DNA of 64,000 nucleotides from contig JAZHRO010000019.1 of NCBI GenBank assembly GCA_037157565.1, forward strand, positions 60,138,501 to 60,202,500, written 5' to 3'. The translations under genes were made by a program, and so were the position numbers. Position 1 is the stretch's first letter. Each line of letters begins with the position of its first letter. The notes under the pieces are model-generated. The model had not been told where the DNA came from, ran no database searches, and saw only the letters and a list, made by a program, of their open reading frames with translations. This document shows, one piece after another, positions 12,178 through 24,463 of this stretch. This DNA is from Thalassia testudinum. Its lineage: Eukaryota > Streptophyta > Magnoliopsida > Alismatales > Hydrocharitaceae.

Positions 12178-12360
12178 TGATGAATTTATATTTTATTATA
12201 TAATTCATGCCTAACTAATGTTAGTTTGATGGTGATTTAGGTCTAATTGCATTAGATTATGTTAGATTAGTTACTCTGCATCATTTTGTAAATATAGCAT
12301 TTTTTATGGATTCTTGTGCAATATATTTGCTACCTGTATTTGGTGCCTTGATGGGTTTAT
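12178..12360 (+). mobile_element. ATH0 3' LTR, first piece
   Basis: It starts TGATGAATTTATATT directly after the polypurine tract, the same TGATGA start seen in the LTRs of ATH1 and ATH2. It is cut at 12360 by COP1; the rest resumes at 48142. Confidence 0.65.
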
Positions 12361-13781
12361 TGGAAATTCCTTAAACCCTTAGGGACTTAACTGAAATTAA
12401 TCCAACTCTAACTTAGGATGGACCTGTATCATAACTTGTCTCATCTAGACTTCATATTGATTGGGTACCGGTACTGGAGAACCAGTACCGATATCACATG
12501 TATTGAGCACTGGTACTGATGAACCAGTAGCGGTATCCTTAAGTCACAGGCAAGAGTTTTGTATTCGAATGTTTACCGATGCTGATGCCAAGTATCGGTA
12601 CCCATAGGTTATTGTTCAGAACTCATGTTTAGATCAGTTCTTGTCCAGTACCTATAGTGTACCTTTATAAGTACCGGTACTCATAGTATATTGGTCATCT
12701 CCAAGAAAGGTCTGATCTCAACGACTACTGGTACTCTTGGGTACTAGATACACCACCTGTAACCTACCAGTATCGGTATTAATGATTAGTACCAACACTT
12801 GTAACCTACAGGTTCTGATGACTTCAAGTCCAGAACTTGACCTGGGACTCATGTGTACCAGTACTCATGATGAGTACCGGTACATGTAAGTTCTAGTTTT
12901 GGACTTAAGTCATCCTGGAGCCTCGTCTATAGCTTGCATGTACCAGTATTCATCAAGAGTACCAGTACTAGCAACTTATAGTACACCTAATGATCCAAAT
13001 CTAGCATTGCGTATGTATCGGTACTCATCATGAGTATCGGTACTGACGATGGTTATAGATTGGTTTCTGAGTTTTACAGGAATACGAAATGATCATTAAT
13101 GACTTGTTAATATGAGATATAAGCTAGACAATATATCTGAAGGTATGAATAGATAAAGATATATGTATAAAGCTAAACACATCAATATGCTAAGGCATGG
13201 ATTTACCTTGGTTATTGCATCATGCACATGTATAGAAAACTAAATACTACCTATGAAGGAAGATAATTATCTATTTATGCAAACAAACTTGTAGATTACC
13301 TGTGTTCATGATTTCAGAGAATAATAGGAGTTGCAATCTAGATCTTCCAAGAGATGTCCACCTTTTGACTCTTTAGATGGCTGCCTTGAGGAGAAGCTTC
13401 TAGATTCTCCTTCTATCTCCAGCCGTTTGCAACACTTGAGCCCTAAACCTCTCTCAATCTCGATGGGGGAAAATAGAGAGAATGATGATGTGGGTCTCTT
13501 GGGGACCTAACTGCCCTAATTAGTAATTAGTCACACTAATTGCTATGGGTGAATTATGTTTCAGCCCATCAGAGAAACATAATTCACAACTTAAGGCTTT
13601 GCACATATGTCATTTAAACCACACCATCCTTTTGCATTTTATGCCCATACCCTTAATAAACCTTAAATTGACCACTTTTAAGTGATGGGCAATTATATGA
13701 CAGTCTATAATATTTATATTGAATGATTATATCAATATGTAAATATATATACTAGTCTATACATTGGATTATGATCTAACA
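12361..13781 (-). repeat. COP1 3' LTR
   Basis: It is a direct repeat of 46718-48140. On the plus strand it begins TGGAAATTCC and ends ATCTAACA. On the minus strand it begins TGTTAGATC, right after the polypurine tract. It carries the degenerate GTACCGGTAC array at 12466-13055. Confidence 0.9.
12466..13055. repeat. GTACCGGTAC palindrome array in the COP1 3' LTR
   Basis: Repeated GTACCGGTAC, AGTACCAGTACT and TACTCATGATGAGTA units occur, many partly mutated. The array matches the better-preserved one at 46823-47415. Confidence 0.85.
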
Positions 13782-13794
13782 ATCTCCCACTTGG
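13782..13794 (-). promoter_or_regulatory. COP1 polypurine tract
   Basis: The minus strand reads CCAAGTGGGAGAT immediately before TGTTAGATC. CAAGTGGGAGATTGTT is the classic plant copia plus-strand primer and LTR junction. Confidence 0.9.
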
Positions 13795-14284
13795 ACTATA
13801 TATGTAACCTGTTAATCAAACAACATTAAAACTGAATTTGAGCTCAACATTGCTGTCATATCTGGAAATGCATATATAAAAACAATCTGATTTACCAGTT
13901 ACACTGGTAATAGAGCTAAGGCATCTTTCGCTACATCCAGTAACTAAACCAACAATGACTACGTACACTAATGCAAAAAGTAACCAGAAACGTGTGGAAG
14001 TGCAACATTAAAATTACATGACAATGTGATCAATGCATGTCTATTCCCAACTAGTCCTTTGAATTTGAGATCACTTCTAAAACCAAAATTATTTCTAAGA
14101 ATGGACAATCACTGAACTGAAAATTTTAAGTTTTGTTTATTTTATAAAAGAAATAAAGCTTTACAAAACCTTACATATAACCAAATGACTGAATAATCAA
14201 AAAAATTGAATTACCAAAGTATGTCTATTACAAATAAGCACTATAAAATTACAAACTCCCACTAAAGCTGAAATTTCTGTAAGG

Positions 14285-15105
14285 ACATAAGACTCATAAA
14301 AGCTACGTGTTCATGGAACATCTTGGGTATTATTCTTTTAGTAAGTTGATCCACAACCATGGAGTCAGTACCGATGTGCTCTATAGATATTTGTCCATTC
14401 TATATTCTTTCTTTAACAAACAGAAACTTGATCTTAATGTGCTTCGATTTGAAGGAGCTCCTATTGTTATTAAAGTAAAGGACTGTAGAATGATTATCAC
14501 AAACCAATTGTAATGGCCTGTTAATGCCATCTACTATGTGTAGCCCCGATATAAAGTTCCGCAACCATACTCCATGATTGGATGCCTCATAGCATGCTAT
14601 GAATTCTGCTTGCATAGTAGAAGATGCAATGAGAGACTGTTTGCACTCTTCCAAGAGATGGCACCATTGGCAAGCAGAAATACATATCCTAAAGTAGACT
14701 TTCTGCTATCTTGGCACTCAGCAAAATCTGAGTCAGTATAACCATAGACCTAAAGCTTTTCTGACCTCCTGAAGGTGAGCATATAATCTCATGTCTTCTG
14801 CAAATATCTCAATACTCTCTTGGTTTCTCTCCAATGGTCATTTCTTGGGTTTTCCAGGTATCTACCCAACATGCCTGCAATGTACGCCAAGTCTGGTCTA
14901 GTACAAACTTGGGCATACACTATACTGCCAATGGTAGATGCATAAGGAACTGTATGCATCTCTCGTTTGTCCAAATCACTTAAGGGGCACTGATTGAGAC
15001 TAAACTTATCTCCCTTAGTCACAGGAGTGTCCAATGATTTGCAATCTTGCATGCCATACCTTTAGAGTGCCTTATCTATATAGCTTCTTTGGGATAAACT
15101 AAGAA
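14285..15105 (-). pseudogene. COP1 pol C-terminus: end of reverse transcriptase and RNase H
   Basis: On the minus strand the frame starts with SLSQRSYIDKAL at the deletion junction. It continues MQDCKSLDTPVTKGDKFS and PYASTIGSIVYAQVCTRPD-AYI, the diagnostic end of copia reverse transcriptase. RNase H follows, with ASSTMQAEFIACYEA and GTDSMVVDQLTKRI near the C-terminus (14400-14290). An in-frame stop at about 15060, one near 14770 and a frameshift near 14655 break it. The N-terminal two thirds of the reverse transcriptase, the integrase and the protease are missing because sequence to the right switches to ATH1 gag at about 15106. Confidence 0.88.
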
Positions 15106-15106
15106 T

Positions 15107-16131
15107 ATGGCGAGAACGATCTTAACATATTTGGTGGATAAAAAGATTAACGAGCTGTTGAACCAATCCCGAACCCCATTACAGACCTTCTCCCTAGCGA
15201 AGGGAGCTCACAATGTGGACTTGGTTCAGTCTATGAACCAAATGCACCTAGAACAACGCTTGACCATGTCCCAAGGAGGGACCTTTGCTTGCTCAAACTT
15301 TGATTACTCTTTCCCCTCCCCTTCGATACCTTCTACCTTTGAAGATGCCCAGACCATCCAGGAATTTTCTAAACCTGACCCTTTTTCCAACACTTACAAC
15401 TATGGATGGCGCAACCACCCAAATTTTACCTGGTCGAACCAAAAATCGAATCAATTCCAGAACCAACCTAGGCAAAACCCTCCCACCTATAAGCAAGGTC
15501 CACCTACTAAAACCCCTATAATCGAAATAGGGTGGCTCCTACACAGAACCAAATGGACACTCTGATTAAAATGATGGTTGATATGAATCAGAAACATCAA
15601 GAGGAGATGGCATTAGTGAAGGAACAATTGAACCAGCAGTTAGATAACAAATAATAGGGGTCCCTTCCTTCTCAGCTACAACCAAACCTAAGGAATGTAA
15701 TGAACAGAGGCCACAATCCTCAAGGGTTCCAACCAAATCAGGGACAAGCTCATATGATTCAACAAGTCCCACAGACACCTCCTGGGTTTGCTGCCTCTTC
15801 TTCTTCTCAAGGACCTAACCCTGGTTTCAATGCCTCAGCCAATGTGGTTACCTTGAGAAGCGTCACTTAAACCCAGGACCCTAAATGGCCAACCCCTCCC
15901 GTGACTTCTCTACCTGAGATGCTTGATTCTGAGGATGAGTGGGAAGAACCCAAGGATCAGGAGCTTGACTCAGTTCAAACCCAAATCTCATACCTTGAAG
16001 CCTTGGACAAAGTAAAGAAGAAGAAAAATGTGGCTGAGAACGAGGAGTTGTTGGAAATTTTCAAGCAAGTTCAGATCAATATACCTCTCCTTGATGTGAT
16101 CAACATATCCTGGCTTACGCAAAGTTTTTGA
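15107..16131 (+). pseudogene. ATH1 gag, C-terminal part
   Basis: The frame resembles the low-complexity linker of Athila gag: LVDKKINELLNQSRTPLQ, then YGWRNHPNFTWSNQ and an NQPRQNPP stretch typical of this region. A frameshift near 15535 continues as MDTLIKMMVDMNQKHQEEM, then NVVTLRS. The part at 15901-16110 matches the segment before the protease (EELLEIFKQVQINIPLLDVI). A stop at about 15650 and another frameshift near 16110 make it non-functional. The N-terminal capsid-like gag domain is missing at the deletion junction. Confidence 0.8.
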
Positions 16132-16760
16132 AGGATGTTTGCACACCCAAGCATAAGGCAAGAACCCAAGCACCTAGGAAGGTAGTGCTCTCGGAACAAT
16201 CTAGTTCAGTGATATTGAGCACCCTACCTTTGAAAAGAACTGACCCTGGAGCGCCTCTGATATCTTGCAATATTGGTGACATGACGTTTGATAGAGTGCT
16301 CTTTGACTTAGGTGCTTCAATTAACTTAATCCCAACTACCCTTTATCACCAGTTCGGATTTGGGAAACTAAAGCCCACACCTGTGACTATCCAACTGGTC
16401 GACCGATTCGTGAAAACCTCGAAAGGGGTAGTAGAGGATGTAATTGTTTGGGTTAAGGAGTTCTACTTCCTAGTTGACTTTTTAGTCCTTGACATGGAAG
16501 TCCCCAAACAACTACAAAACACACCCATCATCTTGGGCAGACCCTTTTTGGCTATGGCCAAGATGAACATTGATTGTGACATGGGATGTATGGAAATCAC
16601 CTTTGGAGATAAGAAGATTCAATTGGATATCTTCAAGGCGACTAAGTCTTTTGATTGTGGTTGGGTTGTGTGTACGATCTTGTGGAAACCGTGGTTGAAG
16701 AATGCCTCACGGTTAGCTCTTTAGAAGACCATCTGATCCAACCAGTTGATGACTACCTTG
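16128..16760 (+). pseudogene. ATH1 aspartic protease domain
   Basis: The open stretch of 198 codons contains the conserved lead-in DPGAPLISCNIGD and the retroviral-type aspartic protease motif FDLGASINLIPTTLY (about residues 55-69). The flap-side segment FYFLVDFLVLDME and the closing ILGRPFLAMAKMNIDC follow. The enzyme would cut the gag-pol polyprotein. The active-site Asp-Leu-Gly-Ala-Ser is intact here, but the surrounding polyprotein is broken, including a shift near 16660. Confidence 0.85.
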
Positions 16761-16769
16761 ACCCATCCT

Positions 16770-18396
16770 AGTCTTTGGAGGTTGAAATCTGTAGAGTTGA
16801 TTACCACCGGCAATCTCCATTTGAGGAGATTGATGTTAATCAACTCCCGCCCTTCCCTTACCCGTCAAACATTGTCCCACTTGCACATGAATTGAAATTT
16901 TTACCCAACAACCTTAAGTACATCTTCCTAGGACCTAATCAGACTTTCCTTGTGATTATCAATGCACACCTAACCAGGGACCAAGAACTTCGATTGACTA
17001 CTACCCTTTCTAAACATCGGGCAGCATTGGGTGGATAATTTTTGACTTAAGGGGAATTAGCCATACTTATTGCACTCACAAGATTTATCTGGAAGATAGG
17101 GCTCGACCTTCTCGCCAGATACAATGGCAAATGAACCTGAATATGAGAGAGGTTGTTAAAAAAGAAATAATTAAGTGGCTTGATGCGGAAATCATTTACC
17201 CGATTTTTGATAGCTTCTGGGTGAGTCCTACTCAAGTGGTACCAAAGAAGGCCGGCTCACCGTGGTCATAAATGACTAGAGTGAATCCATCCCTACCTGC
17301 ACCACCACCGCATGGCAGGTATGCATTGATTATAGGAGGCTTAATGAGGCCACTAAAAAAGACCACTTTACCCTGCCATTCATTGACTAGATTCTCGAAT
17401 GACTAGTAGGGTAGAAATATTTTTGCTTCCTGGATGGATATTCAAGATATAACCAGGTTGCTATTGCACCAGAGGACCAAGAGAAGACCACATTCACTTG
17501 CCTGTATGTCACGTTTGCATTCCGCTGTATGCCATTCAAGTTATGCAATGCACCCGCTACCTTTTAGCGTTGCATGTTAGCCATCTTTTTAGAGATGGTA
17601 GGTGAATATTTGGAGGTCTTTATGGATGATTTCTCCATGTTTGGAGACTCATTCGACCATTGTCTTAGCAACCTGGAAAAAATCCTGAAGAGATGTATTG
17701 AGGTCAACCTAGTTTTAAGTTGGGAAAGAAGCCATTTTATGGTTCAAGAAGGGATTGTCCTCGGTCACATCGTCTCGCATAGGGGCATTGAAGTTGATCG
17801 AGCTAAGGTTGATTTAATTTCCAAACTTCCACCTCCTAGCTTAGTCAAGAAAATCCGATCTTTCCTAGGACATGCTGGCTTCTATAGAAGGTTCATTAAG
17901 GATTTTCCCAAACTTTCCAAGCCTTTGACTAACCTTCTAGCCAATGACGTACTTTTTGACATGATGCTTGATTGTATCAATGCCTAACACCCTTAGGGAT
18001 ACAGTCTCAACTGCACCTGTTTTACAACCCCCAGACTGGTCCCAGGACTTTGAGATAATGTGTGATGCATCCGATTTTGCTGTTGGAGCAGTCCTAAGAC
18101 AAAGAAGAGAGAAAAAACCCGTGGTGATCTACTACACGAGCAAAACTTTGGATGAGGGTCAACGGAATTATACTTTCACGGAAAAAGAACTGCTCATCGT
18201 AGTTTTTGGATTAGAAAAGTTCAAGTCATACCTTCTAGGATCCCATGTGAAAATTTACACCGACCACTTGGCTATCCGGCATTTGTTAGCCAAAAAGGAT
18301 GCTAAACCCAGGCTAATCAGATGGATTTTGCTCTTGCAGGAATTTGACCTGGAAATACGCAACAAAGTTGGGTCCAAGAACGTTGTAACCGATCAC
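16770..18396 (+). pseudogene. ATH1 reverse transcriptase and RNase H
   Basis: The N-terminal linker and palm (16775-17573) are heavily mutated but traceable (LKYIFLGPNQTFLVII, then EVVKKEIIKWLDAEIIYPI). The catalytic palm follows at 17574-17990, with VFMDDFSMFGDSF around 17616 and GIVLGHIVSHRGIEVDRAKV. RNase H at 17990-18396 has [25 protein letters not shown] and [19 protein letters not shown]. The frame ends at VVTDH, where the ATH2 LTR begins, and resumes in integrase at 41144. Numerous stops between 17037 and 17540, plus one frameshift near 17980, inactivate it. Confidence 0.9.
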
Positions 18397-21075
18397 TGTT
18401 GATGTGCGAAGTCGATGTTTTAAAATTGTTTGGTTGTAATATACCCAAAATAACGCAAAAACAAATACAATTTATACTCAAATTTGAGGTCCGAAGTCGA
18501 ACACAGGGAGCAAGTAGGAATACACATGCTAATCTCAATTAAACGTATAAATGAGAATAATGATTAAGCACAACAATGATATTCAATGAATGCTAATCTA
18601 TCACATTAGATGTTCAATGAAGCTCAATGTCTCTTAGGATAAAAAGATTAGAAAAGCCAAAAGTGGTGATTTAAATCACCAACTACGCCCTTTAGATATG
18701 CATCACAAATATCTCAAATAAATCAAATCATCCAATAGTAATCAGACGTCTAATTTTCAAGTCAGGTGACTTAAATGAAGCTTTGCTACAGTACTCTGAT
18801 TTTCTTCTTCTCTTCTGCTTTGGCTCTTCTTTTCCTTAGCACTTCTTTCTGTTCTTCTTCTCTCATTCCTCTTCTTCCTTCAGGACAACCTTTAGCAAGC
18901 CTTCCTTAAGGCCTCTCTCTCTCTTCCTTTCTTCTCAGCTCCTCTCTTTCTTCTCTTCTTTCAAGCTCTCACGGCTAAGTGTTGGGGGTTTTCTTCTCTA
19001 AAGCAAAACCCACCCCTATCCCACTTTCTCTCTCTCTTTCCTCCTCTCCTCTTTCTCTAAGATGGTCGAGTAATCGGGTATGCAGTAACCTGGGTCCAGG
19101 GCTGTGGACATGGGTCGTTGCCGAGTGAAGGCTAATCGAGTTGGGTTGAGTGCGTGTGGGTGAGTGGGGACCTCACCCCCAATGTGTTCTTGAGGCGATA
19201 GGCTGTGAACACAAAAACAATTTATTCACAACCAACGCCTCTTCACTTTTCGATGTGGGACTAAATGTCCCCCCTACTACTCGTGCGCAGCTCCAGCGAG
19301 GCTTCATTTAATTGGTGTATCTGCTGCGGTTACTTGCTCAATTGAGGACCTGGAGCTTGACCTAGGCCTTGTTTGCAATGCCTGGAGGTGAAACCTGAAG
19401 CTTGCCTGGCTAGAACACGAAGAACGAGGCTGGAAAGATGACGCGGTGGTAGAGCTCTGACGTAGAACCCGAGAACATGAAATAAGGCCTTGCGGTCGCA
19501 TTAGAACATCTCAGAAGCTTCGCTTGGTCTTGGCGAAGGTGGCTGTGGTGTTTACATGGAGGATGGTGGAGTGTAGAGGGCGGTTGGTGATGGAAATGAA
19601 GGTGTGTAGGTAGGTTGGTCGATAGGTGATTTGGGTGGTCGAGAGGCCAAATAAAGTTAGGCCTTTTGGTTGTGGGTGCACGGTGGAGGTGTAGGAAGTG
19701 GTGGCGAGTTGTTTAGTGGGTTGTGGAGGTGGGGCAGACTTGCCGGAGGTGTGGTCGGAGGTGAGGGAGATGACGGATGGTGGTTAGGTCAAGGGTTGAT
19801 TGAGAGTTTTGAGGAGAAAAGAATCTAGGGACCTAACTAAACCTAATTGACCTAATTTAATTGGACGAAAGGGAGGAAAGGGCACTAGTTGTGGCTCACT
19901 GGTGTCGTGGAAGAGAAGTCTCCTGAGAGAGGGATGACTACAAAGAATGGGGAGGACAACCCTCGCTTTGACTGGTGAGGCACAGAGGAAGATGAGGAAG
20001 ATGATGGGCAGGCCAATTTGGCCGTTGGTTGCCCTTAGGAAGACGGAGGAGGAGGACTACCAGAGCTTGGTCGAAGAGGGGCCGGAGATAGGGTTTGGAA
20101 GGGATTTTTGGCCCAAAACCTCGCTAAGGATGTAAGGTTTCCAATGTGGGTCCTTTTATAGGCCATAGGGTTGAGCTTCAAGCTTGGAAACAAGATTGAA
20201 AGCTCGGAAATTAGGGGCTTAGGTTTAGGAATTTCCAAGAGTTTTCATGAACTCTTCGACGATTTAGGCAACTCATGGAAGAGCTTAGATGGAAGGGGAT
20301 CTCCTCAAGAGTCTTCCTTACAATTTTGGAAGGGTTTCTTCGTGAAATCAGGGAGATCTTCCTAATTGAAGATCAGCTCTATGTCAGTTCATACAGTAAT
20401 CGCGGTAGGGACTTGTGTGTGAAGAATACAACGAAGTTAGGGGGGTATTTGTAAGGATTTCAAAAGTTAGGGGCCATTATGTGATAAAAAGAGTCAGTTT
20501 GGACTGAAATGCAAACTAGGTCAAGATGATTTCTGATTGGGCCTAAATTTTGGTACAAACCTAATTTGGACCCATGGAATCTAATGGTAAAGTCGGATTT
20601 AAGTTTTTACCAAATTTGTCTGGGTAAATTATGCAGAAGCCCAAATTAGGGTAACCTTTTATCTGTGACTCGATTTCAGGCTAAAATAGGTTCTGAATGT
20701 CAAATCAAAGATACCAAACTCTATAGAATATTTTTGTATGAATTTTAGAGGGTTTAGGTAAATTTTATCTTAACTAGAACCTCAGTTAATTAAGCAGGTT
20801 TGTTTTTAGGGTTTCAGATGTCATTTAATTCTCGAAACACGTGAAAACCTATTTCTGTCTACACGAACCCACTTATTAATTAACCCCTGAGAAACCCCGT
20901 GATTGTTCTACATTTATGATATTCTGTTAAAACTGCAGTTTTGCCCCTATTTTAGTGCATTTCTCTTAGAATGGATATGCAATGAATTACGATCTTCTGA
21001 AGGTTATGTAGGAGCCTTTATCTATTGAATATGACTAATTAAAACTAGATATGGCTGATGATGACGTTATCATCA
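18397..21075 (-). repeat. ATH2 3' LTR
   Basis: It runs TGTTGATGTGCG to TTATCATCA and is a direct repeat of 38435-41138. On the minus strand a TATAAAAG box lies at about 20159-20152. It is CT-rich at 18780-19070. The two ATH2 LTR copies differ clearly, from about 6% in the best part to visibly more near the left end. Confidence 0.88.
20152..20159 (-). promoter_or_regulatory. TATA box of the ATH2 3' LTR
   Basis: The minus strand reads GGCCTATAAAAGGACC. The corresponding site in the 5' LTR (near 40236) reads GGCCTAGAAAAGAACC. Confidence 0.5.
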
Positions 21076-21110
21076 TACCCCCATGCCTAAATTTTGCTAG
21101 TCCCTTAGCA
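21076..21110 (-). promoter_or_regulatory. ATH2 terminal polypurine tract
   Basis: The minus strand reads CTAGCAAAATTTAGGCATG and then GGGGTA, directly before the LTR start TGATGATAAC. The same GGCATGGGGGT context precedes the ATH4 3' LTR. Confidence 0.8.
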
Positions 21111-21233
21111 AAATCTCATGAAATGAACTCATATTCTAGACCATGCTTTAATGCTTAAAGTCCTGATTCTTTCTTCTTTTTATAAATTAGGTCAGAATGT
21201 CAATAGTAGGCCTAGAGGTACTCAAGTAGAAAC

Positions 21234-22320
21234 TGATGGTGCATTTTGCATGGTAGAAATTGGGGTTTGGAGGAACCTGTCGTCATAGTCGCAAAACTCG
21301 TTATCAAATACAATTTTATCGAAACTCCAAGGGAGTTCTAGGTCGAACATAGGGAGGCGACATTTACTTTGTTCGAAATCCGTGCTTCATTTTGTTTCTT
21401 TTTGGTATTTTGTTATACATTTTTTTATTTTTATAAAGGACGCAAACAAGATGGATCACAACATAGATGGAATCAAATATGCTATATTGCACAAATGTCT
21501 ATTACAATAATCTATGAAAGCATAAAAGAGAGAGAGGTGAGAAGGAATCTCCCGAATCGGTTGTTCGGTGAGACGATGGTGCCTAGTGAAAGCTTGGACA
21601 AAGGAGTTGAGGAGCGGGATGATGGAGGTGAGATGCAAGAGGACGCCGGGTAGAGGAATGATTCACCGAGGCTCTGGAATGGAGGTGAGGAGGCGGAGGC
21701 ATCTACCATCGGAATGGAGGTGGGAGGATGGCTCCAAGGCAACCTATGAAGGTGATGGGATGAGGGATGAATATTTGGTGGAATAAAGGAATGCTACACT
21801 AATAGGAGACCTTTGGAGCTTGAGAGTAAGCTCTAATGGAGCTTTGGTAGGCTACTAGAGCTTAGGAGTAATAGAGAGTAGAGTAGGTAGAGATGAAGAG
21901 GAATGGGGGGTGTAGGGGTGTTTATATAGTGGTGGAATGGAGGTGGTTTGCGCGCACAGGCCTTTAGTGACATTTAAGACGTCGCTAAAGACCCACCAGA
22001 GATGTCGCTAAAGCATTCATGTGCCTTGGCTGGCACTTGGAAGCTTGGCCGCAGCTTGCGTAGGGCGCTGCGATCGTCAACCTTTGGATTAGGCGTGAAT
22101 GACTGTGATTGTGAGAAGAGAACGCGCGCTCGGCCACATTTGAAATCCACACCGCTGGCACGTGCATTGGCAACTGTCAGATGATGCATCGCACGATCGA
22201 GACTCGCCCGCAAATTGTGTGCGCCTTGATTTGAATCGCGTGCCTCATGCGATTGCGAGGATCCGATGATGGGCGCAGCTCCTGGTCATCTTAAATGCAC
22301 GCCCCAGATGGCACGCGTGC
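21234..22320 (-). repeat. ATH3 3' LTR, truncated
   Basis: It aligns with 32349-33440 from TGATGG onward and keeps the TATATAAA promoter region (21929-21921 on the minus strand). It stops at about 22320, where internal sequence begins, so about 630 bases of U3 and the adjacent polypurine tract are deleted. The tRNA-like segment and the G-box of this LTR family are therefore missing from this copy. Confidence 0.85.
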
Positions 22321-22800
22321 TATGTATAAAACTAGAATTAGGATTCAATTACTTAGGCAAAATTCATTGATTGGTTTAGAAAATCTCAACCCCAAGTCCT
22401 AATTACAAAAACTCAACAATGCTCAGGTGTCTACCAAAATTTTTTTTTTTTTTCTTTTGTTCTAAATTTTTTGTACTTTTGGAGTTTGAGAGTTTCGAGA
22501 TAACTTTTTACGACTACTCGACTTGCCTGAGACTCGAAAAGAACTCTAAGTGCTAAGCATCTAGTGAAAAGAGTGAAAGACTCACTAGGTGACTGTTAAA
22601 ACGGACTTCGGGTTTCTACGACCCTAGGTGACCTTGCCTAAAGGAGTATCTTTTCGAATAGTAGCTTTCTCCCTACTTCTTTTATTTATGGGGCCAACAC
22701 AAGGGCAAGCCCAGTGTATATCTCCCCGATTTATTCTACTTCCCCGCTTCTTCCTTAAGTGTTTTGGGAATTATTGTGCATTTTTGTGAGCTAGGTTCTA

Positions 22801-23048
22801 GACAACCGGCCAATGGGCTGTTACCCACAGCAACTTGTCAGCCATACTCGTGCGGTGAAGTGTGGTTTTATTTATTTATTTATTTATTTTATTTTCTCCT
22901 TTTTCTATTTTTTTTCTTTTTTTCTTTTAAGTAGGCGATTTTCCTGATCTAAGATTTACCTAAAGGCAGTACGAAGAAAATGATCTTGTGGCTGGGCTCT
23001 GGACAACTGATTGATGAGTTGTTACCATTGACAACTTGTCAGCCATAC
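22801..23048 (-). repeat. Duplicated noncoding motif in the ATH3 3' region
   Basis: Two related copies, 22801-22847 and 23000-23048, read on the minus strand as GGCTGACAAGTTG, then GTAACAGCCCATTGG and GGTTGTCC. The same pair is found in ATH1 (43088-43137 and 43293-43342), and one copy in ATH4 (54918-54968). Confidence 0.75.
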
Positions 23049-23445
23049 CACCCTAGATGGTTCATTATCTACCCAATTTCCAAAGAAACTGCCAAAAAGT
23101 GAGTCAATGCAAAAAGTGTGTAGATGGTTAGGCTTAAAGTCCCCTCAAATCAGAGGGCGGGTTGATAATTCGTATACTTATCACCCCAATTTATTGACCA
23201 GTTTAAAATAACATTACTTGGGGAGGACTCGAGACTAAGTCCACATTCAAGTGGACACTCGGGCTAATTAAGCCCAAAGACCCAAAGAGTCTAAGTATTC
23301 AGGTCCCGAAGTATCAATTCCTAAAGTTTGCAACTCCTAATGCCTAAGTTCTCATCTCCTAATTCTTTTATTTATTTTTCTTTTTTTTAAGATGGAAAAT
23401 AGGAAATTACTGTTACAGCTGACAAAAAGATTCATAAGAAATATC

Positions 23446-23483
23446 CATCCCTCCATGCTTAGCTAATGCAATGTCCTCATTGT
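23446..23483 (-). promoter_or_regulatory. Internal GAGGACATTGC and purine-tract motif of ATH3
   Basis: The minus strand reads CAATGAGGACATTGCATTAG followed by CTAAGCATGGAGGGATGG. It lies between integrase and the 3' LTR. Matching motifs occur in ATH0, ATH1, ATH2 and ATH4. Confidence 0.7.
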
Positions 23484-23639
23484 TAAAAATGAAAGCATGT
23501 AGGAGAGTAGAAGTGGAAGAATAGTACCTAGTTTCCGTGCGATTTAGGTCTGCTTGGAACAGTCTTTACACGTGCTGAGTTTAGTGCCTTCATCTAGGCG
23601 ATGATCGGCCCAAGGTGGTTAGGGCAAGGTAAGAGCAAC

Positions 23640-24463
23640 CTTGTCCAAGATGAGTTCAGGGAGCACATGGTCAACAAAGGGTTTGAGATGCTATCCGTTG
23701 ACCTTGAAGGAATTACCCATCTTTAGGTCAGAAATTTCAATGGCCCCGTTAGGGAAAATCCGCTCAATAATGAACGGGCCGTCCCACTTAGACCTTTGCT
23801 TACCGGGGAAGAGCTTTAGTCGAGAATCGAAAAGCCAGACCTTCTAGTTCAGCTCAAAGCTCTTACGTGAAATCATTTGGTCATGGAGAGCTTTGGTCCT
23901 TGCCTTATAGATTCTGGCATTTTCATAAGCATCATTTCTAAGCTCCTCCAACTCAGATAGTTGGAGTTTCCTGGTCTTCCCGGCCAACTCTAGGTCAAAA
24001 TTACATTTTCTGATGGCCCAAAATGCCCGGTGTTCTAGCTCTACGGGTAAGTGAAACGCCTTACCAAACACCAGACAGAACGGAGACATACCGATAGGCG
24101 TTTTGTATGACATATGGTAGGCTCAAAGAGAATCATCTAGCTTTTGGGTCCAATCCTTCCTATTAGGCCTTACAATTTTCTGCAAAATGTTTTTGACTCC
24201 CAATTAGAGACCTTGGCTTGTTTGTTCATTTGAGGGTGGTAGGGTGTGGAAATTCGATGATTCACCCCATATTTCCCCAATAAATTTTGAAACTAGGCAT
24301 GAGTGAAATGCGTGCCACCATCACTGATAATCGCCCAAGGAATCCCGAACGACTGAAGATATTCTTCTTCACAAAATCGATGACCACCTTGTGGTCATTG
24401 GTCTAGGTGGGGATTGCCTCAATCCATTTGGACACGTAATCAATATCGACTAGAATATACTGG
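23640..24463 (-). pseudogene. ATH3 integrase, core and C-terminal part
   Basis: Continuing the frame cut by solo LTR C, the minus strand encodes [10 protein letters not shown], then IISDGGTHFTHA with the second catalytic Asp retained. A degraded stretch is followed by [28 protein letters not shown] (24113 leftward) and the segment ending SFELN. The last part down to about 23640 resembles the chromodomain-less C-terminal end of Athila integrase (LKLFPGK-like, then a GKIRSIMNG counterpart). Frameshifts near 24250 and 23850 and several stops inactivate it. Confidence 0.85.

Noticed and set aside
15566..15778. Minus-strand open frame inside ATH1
   Set aside because: It is the antisense shadow of the ATH1 gag tail.
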